Position numbers and translations under genes: made by a program
The notes under the pieces: generated by a model
Seen by the model: the letters and a program-made list of their open reading frames with translations, nothing else
What the model was told of the DNA's origin: nothing
Database searches by the model: none
Part shown: positions 25,831 through 34,941 of the stretch, in pieces
Numbering within the stretch: position 1 is the first letter of the stretch
How the letters are laid out: the number at the start of each line of letters is the position of its first letter
Source: Providencia rettgeri
GTDB taxonomy: Bacteria; Pseudomonadota; Gammaproteobacteria; Enterobacterales; Enterobacteriaceae
DNA: 64,000 nucleotides
Direction of reading: 5' to 3'
Assembly (NCBI GenBank): GCA_900455085.1
Contig: UGTZ01000001.1
Location: 650,501 to 714,500, forward strand

Positions 25831-27279
25831 ATGCATCATTTAACTCACCCTGCGCTATTTCGTCAGTCATGCTACATCAATGGGCAATGGGTTGATTCAG
25901 ATAAAAAAATCCCTGTGACTAATCCTGTTGACCAATCTGTGCTGGGAACAATTCCCAGCCTGTCAGTCACCCAAGTGGATGACGCTATTGAACAAGCGCA
26001 TGTCGCAATGGAAGATTGGAGTAAGCTTACTGCTAAAGCGCGTTCTATCATTTTACGCCACTGGTTTGAGCTGATTGAAGCCCATGTTGACGATCTTGGG
26101 CGTTTAATGACTCTTGAACAAGGTAAGCCATTACATGAGGCAAAAGGTGAAATTCGCTATGCGGCTTCTTTTATCGAATGGTTTGCGGAAGAGGGGAAAC
26201 GTGTTTATGGGGAAACTATCCCTCAAACGGTGGGAAGTAATCGTCTTTCGACAATCAAGCAGCCGATCGGTGTTTGCAGTGCGATTACGCCATGGAATTT
26301 TCCCGCAGCGATGATCACCCGTAAAGCGGCTCCAGCACTGGCTGCGGGGTGTAGTATCATCATCAAGCCAGCGACTGAAACGCCTTTTACGGCACTTGCC
26401 CTCGCTCAGCTGGCTGATGAAGCGGGTATTCCCGCAGGGATATTTAATATCGTTACTGGGGATTCTCGTGTTCTAGGTGAACGTCTAACTAAACATGAGC
26501 TTATTAGTAAGTTTTCATTCACCGGTTCAACGCAAGTTGGCCGAGTATTGTCTGAGCAGTGTGCATCGACAATTAAAAAAACATCACTCGAACTGGGGGG
26601 AAATGCGCCTTTTATTGTTTTTGATGATGCAGATATTGATAAAGCGGTAAAAAGTGCGGTGCAAGCGAAGTTTCGTAATGGCGGGCAAACCTGTGTTTGT
26701 GTGAACCGTTTTTATCTTCAAGATGCTATTTTCGATGAATTTCAGTCCAAGTTCGTTGCAGAAGTCGCCAAATTGCAAGTCGGTAATGGCCTTGAAATAG
26801 GAACGGATATTGGGCCTATGATAACAACACGTGCCATTGATGGTATGAATGAGTTACTGCAAGATGCACTCGCGAAAGGGGCACACCAATTAACCTTAGG
26901 TAGCGAAGTGGCGGAGTATGGCAATTTCTTTAATCCAAAAGTCCTTGTTGATGTTGATGACTCAATGAGGATTGTTCATGAAGAAATCTTTGGTCCCATT
27001 GCAACATTAATTCGTTTTAGTGATGAAAATGAAGTGATTGCTCGTGCCAATAATACGATTTATGGCTTAGCGGCTTATTTCTTTTCTCGTGATGTTAGCC
27101 GTGTTTACCGCGTTGCTGAAAAACTGCAAAGTGGCATGGTCGGTATCAATACAGGCTTAATTTCTAATGAAGTTGCTCCTTTTGGAGGAGTAAAACAATC
27201 AGGTTTAGGAAAAGAAGGCTCTCGATATGGCATTGAGGATTATTTAAGTACTAAGTATCTGTGTTTAGATATTGAATAA
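25831..27279 (+). CDS. Aldehyde dehydrogenase, GabD-like, in the carnitine operon
   Basis: 482 residues. Closest in layout to NAD(P)-dependent succinate semialdehyde dehydrogenases: ITPWNFPAAMITRKAAPALA, catalytic glutamate in SLELGGNAPF, and catalytic cysteine in NGGQTCVCVNRF. It sits between cntA and cntB, with AAAGGAGAAG before the start; its stop codon is 17 bases before the cntB start. The likely substrate is the malic semialdehyde released by CntA, giving malate (inference from position and from the resemblance of malic to succinic semialdehyde). E. coli lacks this gene between yeaW and yeaX. Confidence 0.85.
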   Translation: MHHLTHPALFRQSCYINGQWVDSDKKIPVTNPVDQSVLGTIPSLSVTQVDDAIEQAHVAMEDWSKLTAKARSIILRHWFELIEAHVDDLGRLMTLEQGKPLHEAKGEIRYAASFIEWFAEEGKRVYGETIPQTVGSNRLSTIKQPIGVCSAITPWNFPAAMITRKAAPALAAGCSIIIKPATETPFTALALAQLADEAGIPAGIFNIVTGDSRVLGERLTKHELISKFSFTGSTQVGRVLSEQCASTIKKTSLELGGNAPFIVFDDADIDKAVKSAVQAKFRNGGQTCVCVNRFYLQDAIFDEFQSKFVAEVAKLQVGNGLEIGTDIGPMITTRAIDGMNELLQDALAKGAHQLTLGSEVAEYGNFFNPKVLVDVDDSMRIVHEEIFGPIATLIRFSDENEVIARANNTIYGLAAYFFSRDVSRVYRVAEKLQSGMVGINTGLISNEVAPFGGVKQSGLGKEGSRYGIEDYLSTKYLCLDIE

Positions 27280-27295
27280 TGAGAGGGGCACTGTG

Positions 27296-28249
27296 ATGAA
27301 CCAACAAAAAATTGCAGTCAATGTCAGTCGAATTGAGCAAATTAGCCCAAATATCAAAATGTTCGAGTTTGTTGCACAAGAGGGCGCGCTAATGCCTTTT
27401 AGCGCAGGTAGTCATGTCACCGTTCATATGGGTGAGCAGGCTGGTTTGCAACGTGCATATTCATTAATCAGTGACCCACAGCAATGTGGAAGCTATTGTA
27501 TTTCAGTCTTACGTGATGAAAATTCGAAAGGCGGTTCGGCATTTATGCATGAGCACCTATCTGCTGGGGATAGTTTATATTTGTCCCCAGCGCAGAATTT
27601 TTTCTCATTAGCTGCGGATAACCAATGTAAGCATATTTTGATCGCAGGTGGGATTGGGATCACGCCTTTTCTTTCGTATCTCTATGAACTAGAAGAAAAT
27701 GAAATGGATTTTGAGCTTCATTACTGTTTTCGTGATAGTGCAACAGCGGCATTTCTTGAACATTTACAACAGCGTATTAGCTCGCGGTTATTTCTTTATG
27801 ACAGCAGCCAAGGGCAGCGAATGTCTGTCGAACAATTGGTTAAAGCACAAGCGAGTAATAGCCATCTGTATGTATGTGGCCCTCAATCATTAATTAATGA
27901 GGTGATTGAAAAGGGTTATCAGCACCTTGGTGAATCACAGGTTCATTTTGAAAATTTTGGTGAAATTGCCAGTGAAGGGGATTCATTTGAGGTCTATTTT
28001 CAACGTTCAGGCTTTAGTTTGGAAGTGGGTAAAGATGAGTCTATTTTACAGGTGATCGAAGCTGATAAGCGCATTAACGTGGAATGTTTATGCCGTAATG
28101 GGGTTTGTGGAACCTGTGAAACGGCGATACTTGAGGGAGAGGCCGACCACCGTGACCACTACCTTGATGATGATGAAAAAGCCGAGCAAAAAACGATGAT
28201 GTTGTGTGTTTCGCGAGCTAAATCTAAACGATTGGTGCTTGATTTATAA
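27296..28249 (+). CDS. cntB: Carnitine monooxygenase reductase subunit CntB (YeaX)
   Basis: 317 residues from the ATG at 27296 (E. coli YeaX 321). Passes electrons from NAD(P)H to CntA. Domains in order: flavin-binding beta barrel (RAYSLIS near residue 50), nucleotide-binding domain (LIAGGIGITPFLS near 110), and a C-terminal plant-type 2Fe-2S ferredoxin domain with CLCRNGVCGTCE (cysteines spaced C-x4-C-x2-C) and a distant fourth cysteine in MMLCVSRA. GAGAGGGG precedes the start. Confidence 0.93.
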   Translation: MNQQKIAVNVSRIEQISPNIKMFEFVAQEGALMPFSAGSHVTVHMGEQAGLQRAYSLISDPQQCGSYCISVLRDENSKGGSAFMHEHLSAGDSLYLSPAQNFFSLAADNQCKHILIAGGIGITPFLSYLYELEENEMDFELHYCFRDSATAAFLEHLQQRISSRLFLYDSSQGQRMSVEQLVKAQASNSHLYVCGPQSLINEVIEKGYQHLGESQVHFENFGEIASEGDSFEVYFQRSGFSLEVGKDESILQVIEADKRINVECLCRNGVCGTCETAILEGEADHRDHYLDDDEKAEQKTMMLCVSRAKSKRLVLDL

Positions 28250-28255
28250 CCAAAG

Positions 28256-28284
28256 TTGCCCCGCTTTAGCCATAAGTGGGGCAA
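28256..28284. terminator. Hairpin between convergent cntB and PAS regulator
   Basis: TTGCCCC / GGGGCAA stem just after the cntB stop codon. It lacks a long T tract, so its strength as a terminator is uncertain. Confidence 0.5.
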
Positions 28285-28294
28285 GATAGCGGTT

Positions 28295-29203
28295 TTAAAT
28301 ATCTTTTAATTCAAACATTAAAAAAGGCTGTTTTTCATCATTAAAGTGTTGATAAGCTGTAATTTGCTTATCTTGAAATACGATTTGCCCCCGCCCAGTG
28401 CGAAATACTTCATCTAACCATGGCTTATGGTTGATCACTAATTGATACAATAAACGTTGTAGTTCAAGGTAATCTATTTCAGTCGATTGGTTGTGTAAGT
28501 TGCTGGCTAATATTTCACCTGCTTTATCGGTAAATACGACTAAATGATTGAAATGGGACAATAAGACGTCGAAATAGCATTTGATTTTACGCAGGCGCAG
28601 TTCGGTATTTTTACGTTCTGTGTTGTCTAAGCTGATCCCAACCAGTTTTGTCACTTTGCCATTCGGGCCTTTGACCCCTGTCGCTCGGGAGGTGATCCAG
28701 CGGTAATCGCCTTCCCAGTTAATTTTAAAATCCATTTCATGGGCACCACCTTCACGGATAATTTTAGAATATCCATTGACCAGTTTTTCTTTGGAGTCAT
28801 GGCTCATTAAGGCCCAGAAATCTTCATTACTGGTGATTTTAATGCCATAAACGGCTTCAACGTTGTCCGAGTAGTTCAATTCTCCAGTTAATAAGTCCCA
28901 CTCCCATGTCACGATATCTGCCGATTCTTGCAGATGAACTTCGTTGATGTTGCGCATGACACCTGAATTGCTAACAGTAACTTGGTTATTGGTATATTCA
29001 CCGTATTTCAACCATATTTTGTCGACATCCAATAACGTGGCGAGCTTTTCAAGATTATCTTCATCAATCATACCGCCTTTTGTCCACTTATTAACCGCCG
29101 TTCGGGAAACCCCAAGGGCTTCAGCTGCTTTTAATTGACTCATTTTTTTCTGTTTTAGCAATTTCAACAAACGTTCTTTGAATGTCTCTGTTTCTGTCAT
29201 CAA
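28295..29203 (-). CDS. Cro/CI-type HTH regulator with PAS domains
   Basis: 302 residues. The N-terminal helix-turn-helix (about 8-65) has MSQLKAAEALGVSRTAVNKW. A PAS domain follows (about 95-195), ending in the typical PAC strand WITSRATGVKGPNGKVTKLV then GISLDNTERKN. A second PAS-like sensor region (about 205-300) starts near FDVLLSHFNHLVVFTDKAGE. A soluble one-component sensor: a ligand or redox state sensed by PAS would alter DNA binding. Convergent with cntB and followed on the same strand side by dmlR, so it may control the carnitine operon (inference). E. coli has no equivalent beside yeaWX. Confidence 0.8.
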   Translation of the reverse strand: MMTETETFKERLLKLLKQKKMSQLKAAEALGVSRTAVNKWTKGGMIDEDNLEKLATLLDVDKIWLKYGEYTNNQVTVSNSGVMRNINEVHLQESADIVTWEWDLLTGELNYSDNVEAVYGIKITSNEDFWALMSHDSKEKLVNGYSKIIREGGAHEMDFKINWEGDYRWITSRATGVKGPNGKVTKLVGISLDNTERKNTELRLRKIKCYFDVLLSHFNHLVVFTDKAGEILASNLHNQSTEIDYLELQRLLYQLVINHKPWLDEVFRTGRGQIVFQDKQITAYQHFNDEKQPFLMFELKDI

Positions 29204-29234
29204 TTCATGTTTACCTTATAACTTATGGGGTTAA

Positions 29235-30149
29235 CTAAAAACCATGTGATAAGTGAGTAGCAAGGTATTGCTCTAGATTTTCGATAAAGACTCTAAGATT
29301 AGCACTCGTTCGGAGACTTCTCGAATATACAGCATAAACATCTGCGGTTTGGTGCCATTGCGGTAACACTCGTACTAATTGGCCAGACTGTAACTCAGGC
29401 TGCACACTCCATTGGGAGCGCAATAGGATCCCTTCGCCACTTAAACACCATTGTTTCGCGACTTCACCATTGTTGACGGTTAATTTGCTATTGGGGGTGA
29501 CCGTCATACTTTCTTGCTGTTGTTCAAGCTTCCATACGGCGGGAGCTTGGTTGCGCTCTTTAATCGCAATACAAAAGTGTTTTTGTTCTAACTCTTGTGG
29601 ATATTTTGGGTAGCCGTGTGTTGCTAAATAGGCTGGTGAAGCGCACAAAATTCGTTGGTTTTGTGCAATTCGCCTTGCAATAAATTGCTCTGCTATTGCA
29701 CCGCCAATACAGATATCAACATCAATATTTTCACTAATAATATCGACAGACTTATCGGTCAAAGTGAGATCAATGCCTAATAAAGGATGACTCCCCCGTA
29801 ATGTGAGGATAAACGGGTTAATATAGGTACTGCCAAACCCTGTGCTACAACTGATACGTAAATTGCCGCGGATCTCTTCGCGACAGGCGTTGAGTTGCTG
29901 TTGCATCTGTTCCAATTCAGCTAGCATCACTTCACTGCTACGTAAAATAATTTGCCCTTCGTGAGTTAGCTTAATTGAGCGAGCAGTCCTAAAAAATAAA
30001 GTTTGTCCTAAATTTTCTTCTAGCAATTTAATGCGTTTAGAAACATAAGCTGGGGACACCAACAGCTGTGAAGCCGCTTGAGAGAAACTCATCAAGCGGG
30101 CAACTGTGACAAAAACGCGGATATCCTCTAACGAAGGAAGCTTGTTCAT
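29235..30149 (-). CDS. dmlR: LysR-family regulator DmlR-like
   Basis: 304 residues (E. coli DmlR 307). N-terminal winged helix (about 5-65) with FSQAASQLLVSPAYVSKRIK. LysR effector-binding domain follows (about 95-295). Divergent from dmlA with 102 bases between, as dmlR and dmlA are in E. coli, where DmlR activates dmlA in the presence of D-malate. The symbol is given from this position and similarity. Confidence 0.82.
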   Translation of the reverse strand: MNKLPSLEDIRVFVTVARLMSFSQAASQLLVSPAYVSKRIKLLEENLGQTLFFRTARSIKLTHEGQIILRSSEVMLAELEQMQQQLNACREEIRGNLRISCSTGFGSTYINPFILTLRGSHPLLGIDLTLTDKSVDIISENIDVDICIGGAIAEQFIARRIAQNQRILCASPAYLATHGYPKYPQELEQKHFCIAIKERNQAPAVWKLEQQQESMTVTPNSKLTVNNGEVAKQWCLSGEGILLRSQWSVQPELQSGQLVRVLPQWHQTADVYAVYSRSLRTSANLRVFIENLEQYLATHLSHGF

Positions 30150-30251
30150 AGTTTGTAAACCTAAGGATTACACTTCATATCTATACTTTATCACAGCAAC
30201 CCCTAAACTGGAGAACAAACAGACATAATTCATTTATCAGAGGTTTTCACA

Positions 30252-31316
30252 ATGTCACAATTTAACATAGCGGTTATTCCTGGTGATGGTATTGGTACCG
30301 AAGTGATCCCTGAAGGATTAAAAGTATTAGTAGCGGCAGCCAATAAACACAATGTAAAACTTAACTTTACCCATTTTGATTGGTCGTGCGAAACCTATCA
30401 CCGTACTGGGCGCATGATGCCTGAAGATGGCTTAGAACAGTTGCAAAAATTTGATGCGATTTTCCTCGGCGCGGTAGGGTTCCCTGGTGTACCTGATCAT
30501 ATTTCATTATGGGGGCTGCTATTACCCATCCGCCGCGCTTTTAACCAATATGTTAACTTACGCCCTGTACGCTTATTTGATGGCATTAAATGCCCACTAG
30601 CAGATAAAAAACCGGGAGATATTGATTTTTATGTCGTGCGTGAAAATGTTGAAGGGGAATACTCTGCGATTGGCGGTATTCAGTACGAAGGTACGGATGA
30701 AGAAATGGTATTGCAACAAAGTATTTTTACCCGTAAAGGTACCGACCGTATCTTAAAATATGCTTTTGATTTGGCGCAGTCACGCGAGAAAAAACATTTA
30801 AGTTCAGCGACGAAATCTAACGGGCTATTTCATTCAATGCCTTATTGGGATAGTCGTGTAGCTGAAATGGCGAAGCAATACCCAGATATTAAAGTTGACC
30901 AATTTCATATTGATATTTTTGCAGCAAACTTAGTGAGAATGCCAGAGTTCTACGATGTGATTGTCGGGTCAAACCTGTTTGGTGATATTTTGTCTGATTT
31001 AGGGCCTGCTTGTACGGGAACTATTGCGATTGCGCCATCGGCCAATATTAACCCAGAAAAACAATTCCCATCGATGTTTGAGCCTGTTCACGGGTCAGCA
31101 CCTGATATCGCAGGGCAAAATATTGCCAACCCGATTGGGACGATTTGGGCTGCAGCCATGATGATGCAGCATTTGGGATGTCCCGAGATGCATGATTCTA
31201 TCATGTCCGCAGTAGAAACCGCGATTAAACAACGTCAACATTTGACTCGCGATATGGGAGGCAATGCTAGTACACAGGCGCTAGGGGATGAAATTACCCG
31301 TTTAGTCAGTGCCTAA
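30252..31316 (+). CDS. dmlA: D-malate dehydrogenase (decarboxylating) DmlA
   Basis: 354 residues (E. coli 361). Oxidises D-malate with NAD+ and decarboxylates it to pyruvate; the family also accepts tartrate and isopropylmalate. Beta-decarboxylating dehydrogenase marks: IPGDGIGTEV at the N terminus, substrate arginines around NLRPVRLF, the tyrosine in RENVEGEYS, metal-binding aspartates in SNLFGDILSDL, and the NAD motif EPVHGSAPDIAGQNIANP. In this setting it would finish carnitine breakdown after the aldehyde dehydrogenase. Preceded by AGAGGT. Confidence 0.92.
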   Translation: MSQFNIAVIPGDGIGTEVIPEGLKVLVAAANKHNVKLNFTHFDWSCETYHRTGRMMPEDGLEQLQKFDAIFLGAVGFPGVPDHISLWGLLLPIRRAFNQYVNLRPVRLFDGIKCPLADKKPGDIDFYVVRENVEGEYSAIGGIQYEGTDEEMVLQQSIFTRKGTDRILKYAFDLAQSREKKHLSSATKSNGLFHSMPYWDSRVAEMAKQYPDIKVDQFHIDIFAANLVRMPEFYDVIVGSNLFGDILSDLGPACTGTIAIAPSANINPEKQFPSMFEPVHGSAPDIAGQNIANPIGTIWAAAMMMQHLGCPEMHDSIMSAVETAIKQRQHLTRDMGGNASTQALGDEITRLVSA

Positions 31317-31518
31317 AGGCGGTATTTATTGAGCCAATTTAGTGAGCTATCGGGGGACTGTTTTGCCTGTTCCTCGATGCTTTGATTGTTAATACCCCCA
31401 AGATCTGCGAAAATATCCGCCAATTTTGATTAACAAGACGGATTTGCGACGCCAAGAGCCACATTGAGCCTCTTCGAATGCTTATACAAATCTGTATATA
31501 AACGAAAAGAACGGTTAA

Positions 31519-33108
31519 ATGACAGATCAGAACTTTCTCCATGAAGTTAGCACACGCAGAACGTTTGCTATCATATCCCACCCCGATGCGGGTAAAACCA
31601 CAATCACTGAAAAAGTGTTATTGTTCGGGCATGCTATTCAACGTGCAGGTACGGTAAAAGGCCGTGGCTCTAATCAACACGCTAAATCTGACTGGATGGA
31701 AATGGAAAAGCAGCGTGGTATTTCGATTACTACCTCTGTCATGCAGTTTCCTTATAATGATTGTCTTGTTAACTTACTGGATACCCCAGGGCACGAAGAC
31801 TTCTCCGAAGATACTTACCGTACATTAACGGCGGTTGACTGCTGCTTGATGGTGATTGACTCCGGTAAAGGGGTTGAAGACCGGACACGTAAGCTGATGG
31901 AAGTTACCCGTCTACGTGATACTCCAATCTTAACTTTCATGAATAAATTGGACCGTGATATTCGTGATCCAATGGAATTAATGGATGAAGTGGAAAATGA
32001 GCTGAAAATTGCTTGTTGTCCAATCACATGGCCTATCGGTTGCGGTAAACTATTCAAGGGTGTTTATCATTTATTACGTGATGAAACAATCCTATACCAA
32101 ACAGGCCAAGGGCATACGATTCAAGAAGTCCGTATAATTAAAGGGTTAAACAATCCCGATCTCGATGCCGCTGTTGGTGAGGAACTAGCCGCGCAGTTAC
32201 GCGATGAGCTGGAATTGGTTCAAGGGGCATCCCATGAATTTGACCATGATGCATTTTTGCAGGGTGAATTAACCCCTGTCTTTTTCGGCACCGCATTAGG
32301 TAACTTTGGTGTTGACCATATGTTAGATGGCTTAGTTGAATGGGCTCCACAGCCGCAGCCACGCCAAACAGATTTACGCCAAGTTAATGCGACAGAAGAA
32401 AAATTCACCGGTTTCGTATTTAAAATTCAAGCGAATATGGACCCGAAACACCGTGACCGTGTTGCATTTATGCGTATTGTTTCAGGTACTTATGAAAAAG
32501 GCATGAAACTACGCCAAGTGCGTATCAAAAAAGATGTGGTTATTTCTGATGCTTTAACCTTTATGGCGGGGGATCGCTCTCAGGTCGAAAATGCCTATGC
32601 AGGGGATATCATTGGGTTACACAACCATGGCACGATTCAAATCGGTGATACCTTCACGCAAGGTGAAGAACTCAAGTTTACGGGGATTCCTAACTTTGCC
32701 CCTGAATTATTCCGCCGTATTCGTTTACGTGACCCACTGAAGCAAAAACAACTGTTAAAAGGCCTCGTTCAGTTATCTGAAGAGGGGGCGGTACAGGTTT
32801 TCCGCCCGTTAACTAACAATGATTTAATTGTTGGTGCGGTAGGGGTGCTGCAGTTTGACGTGGTAGTTTCGCGTTTGAAAAGCGAATATAACGTTGAAGC
32901 TATCTATGAAGCCGTTAACGTTTCTACTGCGCGTTGGGTTGAGTGTGATGATGCGAAGAAATTCGAAGAGTTTAAACGCAAAAATGAGCAAAACTTAGCC
33001 CTTGATGGTGGCGATAACTTATCTTATATCGCACCGACTATGGTGAATCTTAACCTCACCAGTGAACGTTACCCTGACGTTAAATTCCGCAAAACACGCG
33101 AACACTAA
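31519..33108 (+). CDS. prfC: Peptide chain release factor 3 (RF3)
   Basis: 529 residues, the same as E. coli RF3. GTPase that removes RF1/RF2 from the ribosome after termination. G1 SHPDAGKTTITEK, G2 with KQRGISITTS, G3 DTPGHEDFSEDT, G4 MNKLDRD, then domains II and III. The region before it (31317-31518) shows no gene. In E. coli it follows yjjG; here it follows the carnitine block. Confidence 0.97.
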   Translation: MTDQNFLHEVSTRRTFAIISHPDAGKTTITEKVLLFGHAIQRAGTVKGRGSNQHAKSDWMEMEKQRGISITTSVMQFPYNDCLVNLLDTPGHEDFSEDTYRTLTAVDCCLMVIDSGKGVEDRTRKLMEVTRLRDTPILTFMNKLDRDIRDPMELMDEVENELKIACCPITWPIGCGKLFKGVYHLLRDETILYQTGQGHTIQEVRIIKGLNNPDLDAAVGEELAAQLRDELELVQGASHEFDHDAFLQGELTPVFFGTALGNFGVDHMLDGLVEWAPQPQPRQTDLRQVNATEEKFTGFVFKIQANMDPKHRDRVAFMRIVSGTYEKGMKLRQVRIKKDVVISDALTFMAGDRSQVENAYAGDIIGLHNHGTIQIGDTFTQGEELKFTGIPNFAPELFRRIRLRDPLKQKQLLKGLVQLSEEGAVQVFRPLTNNDLIVGAVGVLQFDVVVSRLKSEYNVEAIYEAVNVSTARWVECDDAKKFEEFKRKNEQNLALDGGDNLSYIAPTMVNLNLTSERYPDVKFRKTREH

Positions 33109-33115
33109 TTGCGTT

Positions 33116-33152
33116 GATGGCCCACGGCTAACAATAGTCAGTGGGTCATCTT
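33116..33152 (+). terminator. prfC terminator
   Basis: GATGGCCCAC / GTGGGTCATC stem with one mismatch, directly after the prfC stop codon and followed by a moderately T-rich stretch. Confidence 0.65.
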
Positions 33153-33300
33153 ATTTCGAACTTCATTTAAAGCTTCTTTTTCTGTTTTTTAGTGCTTATC
33201 ATCAAGAATATTCTGTCTTTATTACCTTTCTCTTTATTTTTTATATTTTTTTACTTAGGCTATATTATTCGTTGTCCATTGCAGTGAAAGGAAGGTTTTT

Positions 33301-33711
33301 ATGAAAAAAGCAAAACTATTGAGCGTGTTAGGAGTTATTGGGTTGAGCTGGGCGCTCGCAGCTTGTAGCTCATCATCGGATAGTGCTTTGAAAAAACAAG
33401 CTTCAGAAACGTGGGACAGTGCATCTAAGACAGTGGAAATGGCCGGTAAAGACACTGGGAATGCCATTTCGAGTGGCGCTAAAAATACCGGTGAGTATAT
33501 TGATGACTCAGCGATTACTGCGGATGTAAAAGGAAAATTACTGGGTACGAAAGGCATTTCGAGTAACAGTGTATCAGTCAAAACCGTCAATGGTGTTGTT
33601 TACTTATCCGGTTTCGTAAAATCAGCCGATCAGATGGATAAAATTACCCAAGTTGCATCCCAAGTTAACGGGGTGAAATCAGTACAAAATGGTTTAGTGA
33701 TTGCTAACTAA
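33301..33711 (+). CDS. BON-domain lipoprotein (OsmY-like)
   Basis: 136 residues. A lipoprotein signal peptide ends in the lipobox LAAC (Cys22), so it is lipid-anchored, probably in the outer membrane since serine follows the cysteine. A low-complexity helical stretch (30-65) leads to one BON domain (about 68-134), with the conserved pattern VKTVNGVVYLSGFV and VKSVQNGLVI. E. coli has osmY at this position, but OsmY is a soluble periplasmic protein with two BON domains; here there is one domain and a lipid anchor. Role in envelope stability is inferred. Confidence 0.82.
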   Translation: MKKAKLLSVLGVIGLSWALAACSSSSDSALKKQASETWDSASKTVEMAGKDTGNAISSGAKNTGEYIDDSAITADVKGKLLGTKGISSNSVSVKTVNGVVYLSGFVKSADQMDKITQVASQVNGVKSVQNGLVIAN

Positions 33712-33843
33712 TCTATAAATAAATGTCTCAATAGCTCATATTGCTGAGTATTTATTGTACAATCTCGATAGAATGGGCTTTCAAAAGGAAGCTCATTTTG
33801 CTTTTGAGCTATTTAAAATGAACTTCTGCTATCCAGAGGCATT

Positions 33844-34941
33844 ATGGGAAAACACGTTTCGGTTACACTCGGCACGATTGAGCCGTTAGCATTCTTTGAT
33901 AATATCAACTCGGGAAAAACTGCCCTGATTTGTGAAGGTGGCGGCCAACGAGGGATTTTTACAGCGGGTGTACTGGATGAGTTTCTTATTTCTGACTTCA
34001 ACCCTTTTGATCTGATGATAGGTACTTCAGCAGGGGCTCAAAACCTGTCTGCGTATATTTGTGGGCAAGCGGGTTATGCGCGCCGTGTGATCACTCGCTA
34101 TACGACTAATTCGGCATTTTTTAATCCACTGCGCTTTATCCGTGGAGGCCATCTGATTGATTTAGATTGGCTCGTCGACACCACAGCAAAAGAATTCCCA
34201 TTACGTATACAAGCAGGGCTCGATTTATTAAATTCAGGTCGTGAATTCTATATGGGAGCAAGCCGCAGTGATGATTTTTCAGCCGCTTTTCTAAAACCTG
34301 ACGCTGACAATTGGCTCGATATTATTCGCGCATCCAGCGCTATCCCTGGCTTTTACCGGGCAGGTGTCGAATTTGATGGTACGCTTTACCAAGATGGTGG
34401 CATTAGTGCTGCTATCCCAGTTGAAGAGGCATACCGCCGCGGTGCAGAGACTATTGTGGTGATCCGTACCGTTCCTTCCCAAATGTATTTTACCCCTGAA
34501 TGGGTGAAAAGAATGACTCGGTGGCTGGAAGGGGATAAGAATGGCCTACAACGTATGGCTGCGATGCTGAAAGTTCATCTGAAAAGCTACCGTAGAACAC
34601 AAGAATTTATTGAAAACCCACCAAAAGATGTACAGGTCTTTGAGATTTATCCACCCGTTCCACTGAAAAGCAGTGCACTGGGCAGTAAGGTGTCTTCGCT
34701 TAATCAAGATTACCATACGGGGCGCCGGTGTGGTCGTTATTTTATTGCTGCACTGGGTAATGCCTTTGAGCACAACACAAATCGCTTTAGCCATACCTTG
34801 GCACAAAAAATTGAGTCTAATCCATTAGATATTCAGCTTGAGCCACAAGTACCGAACGAACTCATTCCGGAATTGGTGGCAGAGCCTGTCACGTCAATGC
34901 CTTTGGCCGCAATATCAGCAAACGAAAATCGTGATGGCTAA
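33844..34941 (+). CDS. yjjU: Patatin-like phospholipase YjjU
   Basis: 365 residues (E. coli YjjU 357). Patatin fold with a Ser-Asp dyad: oxyanion loop GGGQRGIF near residue 32, nucleophile in GTSAGAQN near 60, and the aspartate in QDGGIS near 184. A C-terminal DUF6363-like tail follows. Predicted cytosolic lipid acyl hydrolase; physiological substrate unknown. GAGG lies just before the start. Its last eight bases contain the start of yjjV, so the two are co-translated. Confidence 0.9.
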   Translation: MGKHVSVTLGTIEPLAFFDNINSGKTALICEGGGQRGIFTAGVLDEFLISDFNPFDLMIGTSAGAQNLSAYICGQAGYARRVITRYTTNSAFFNPLRFIRGGHLIDLDWLVDTTAKEFPLRIQAGLDLLNSGREFYMGASRSDDFSAAFLKPDADNWLDIIRASSAIPGFYRAGVEFDGTLYQDGGISAAIPVEEAYRRGAETIVVIRTVPSQMYFTPEWVKRMTRWLEGDKNGLQRMAAMLKVHLKSYRRTQEFIENPPKDVQVFEIYPPVPLKSSALGSKVSSLNQDYHTGRRCGRYFIAALGNAFEHNTNRFSHTLAQKIESNPLDIQLEPQVPNELIPELVAEPVTSMPLAAISANENRDG

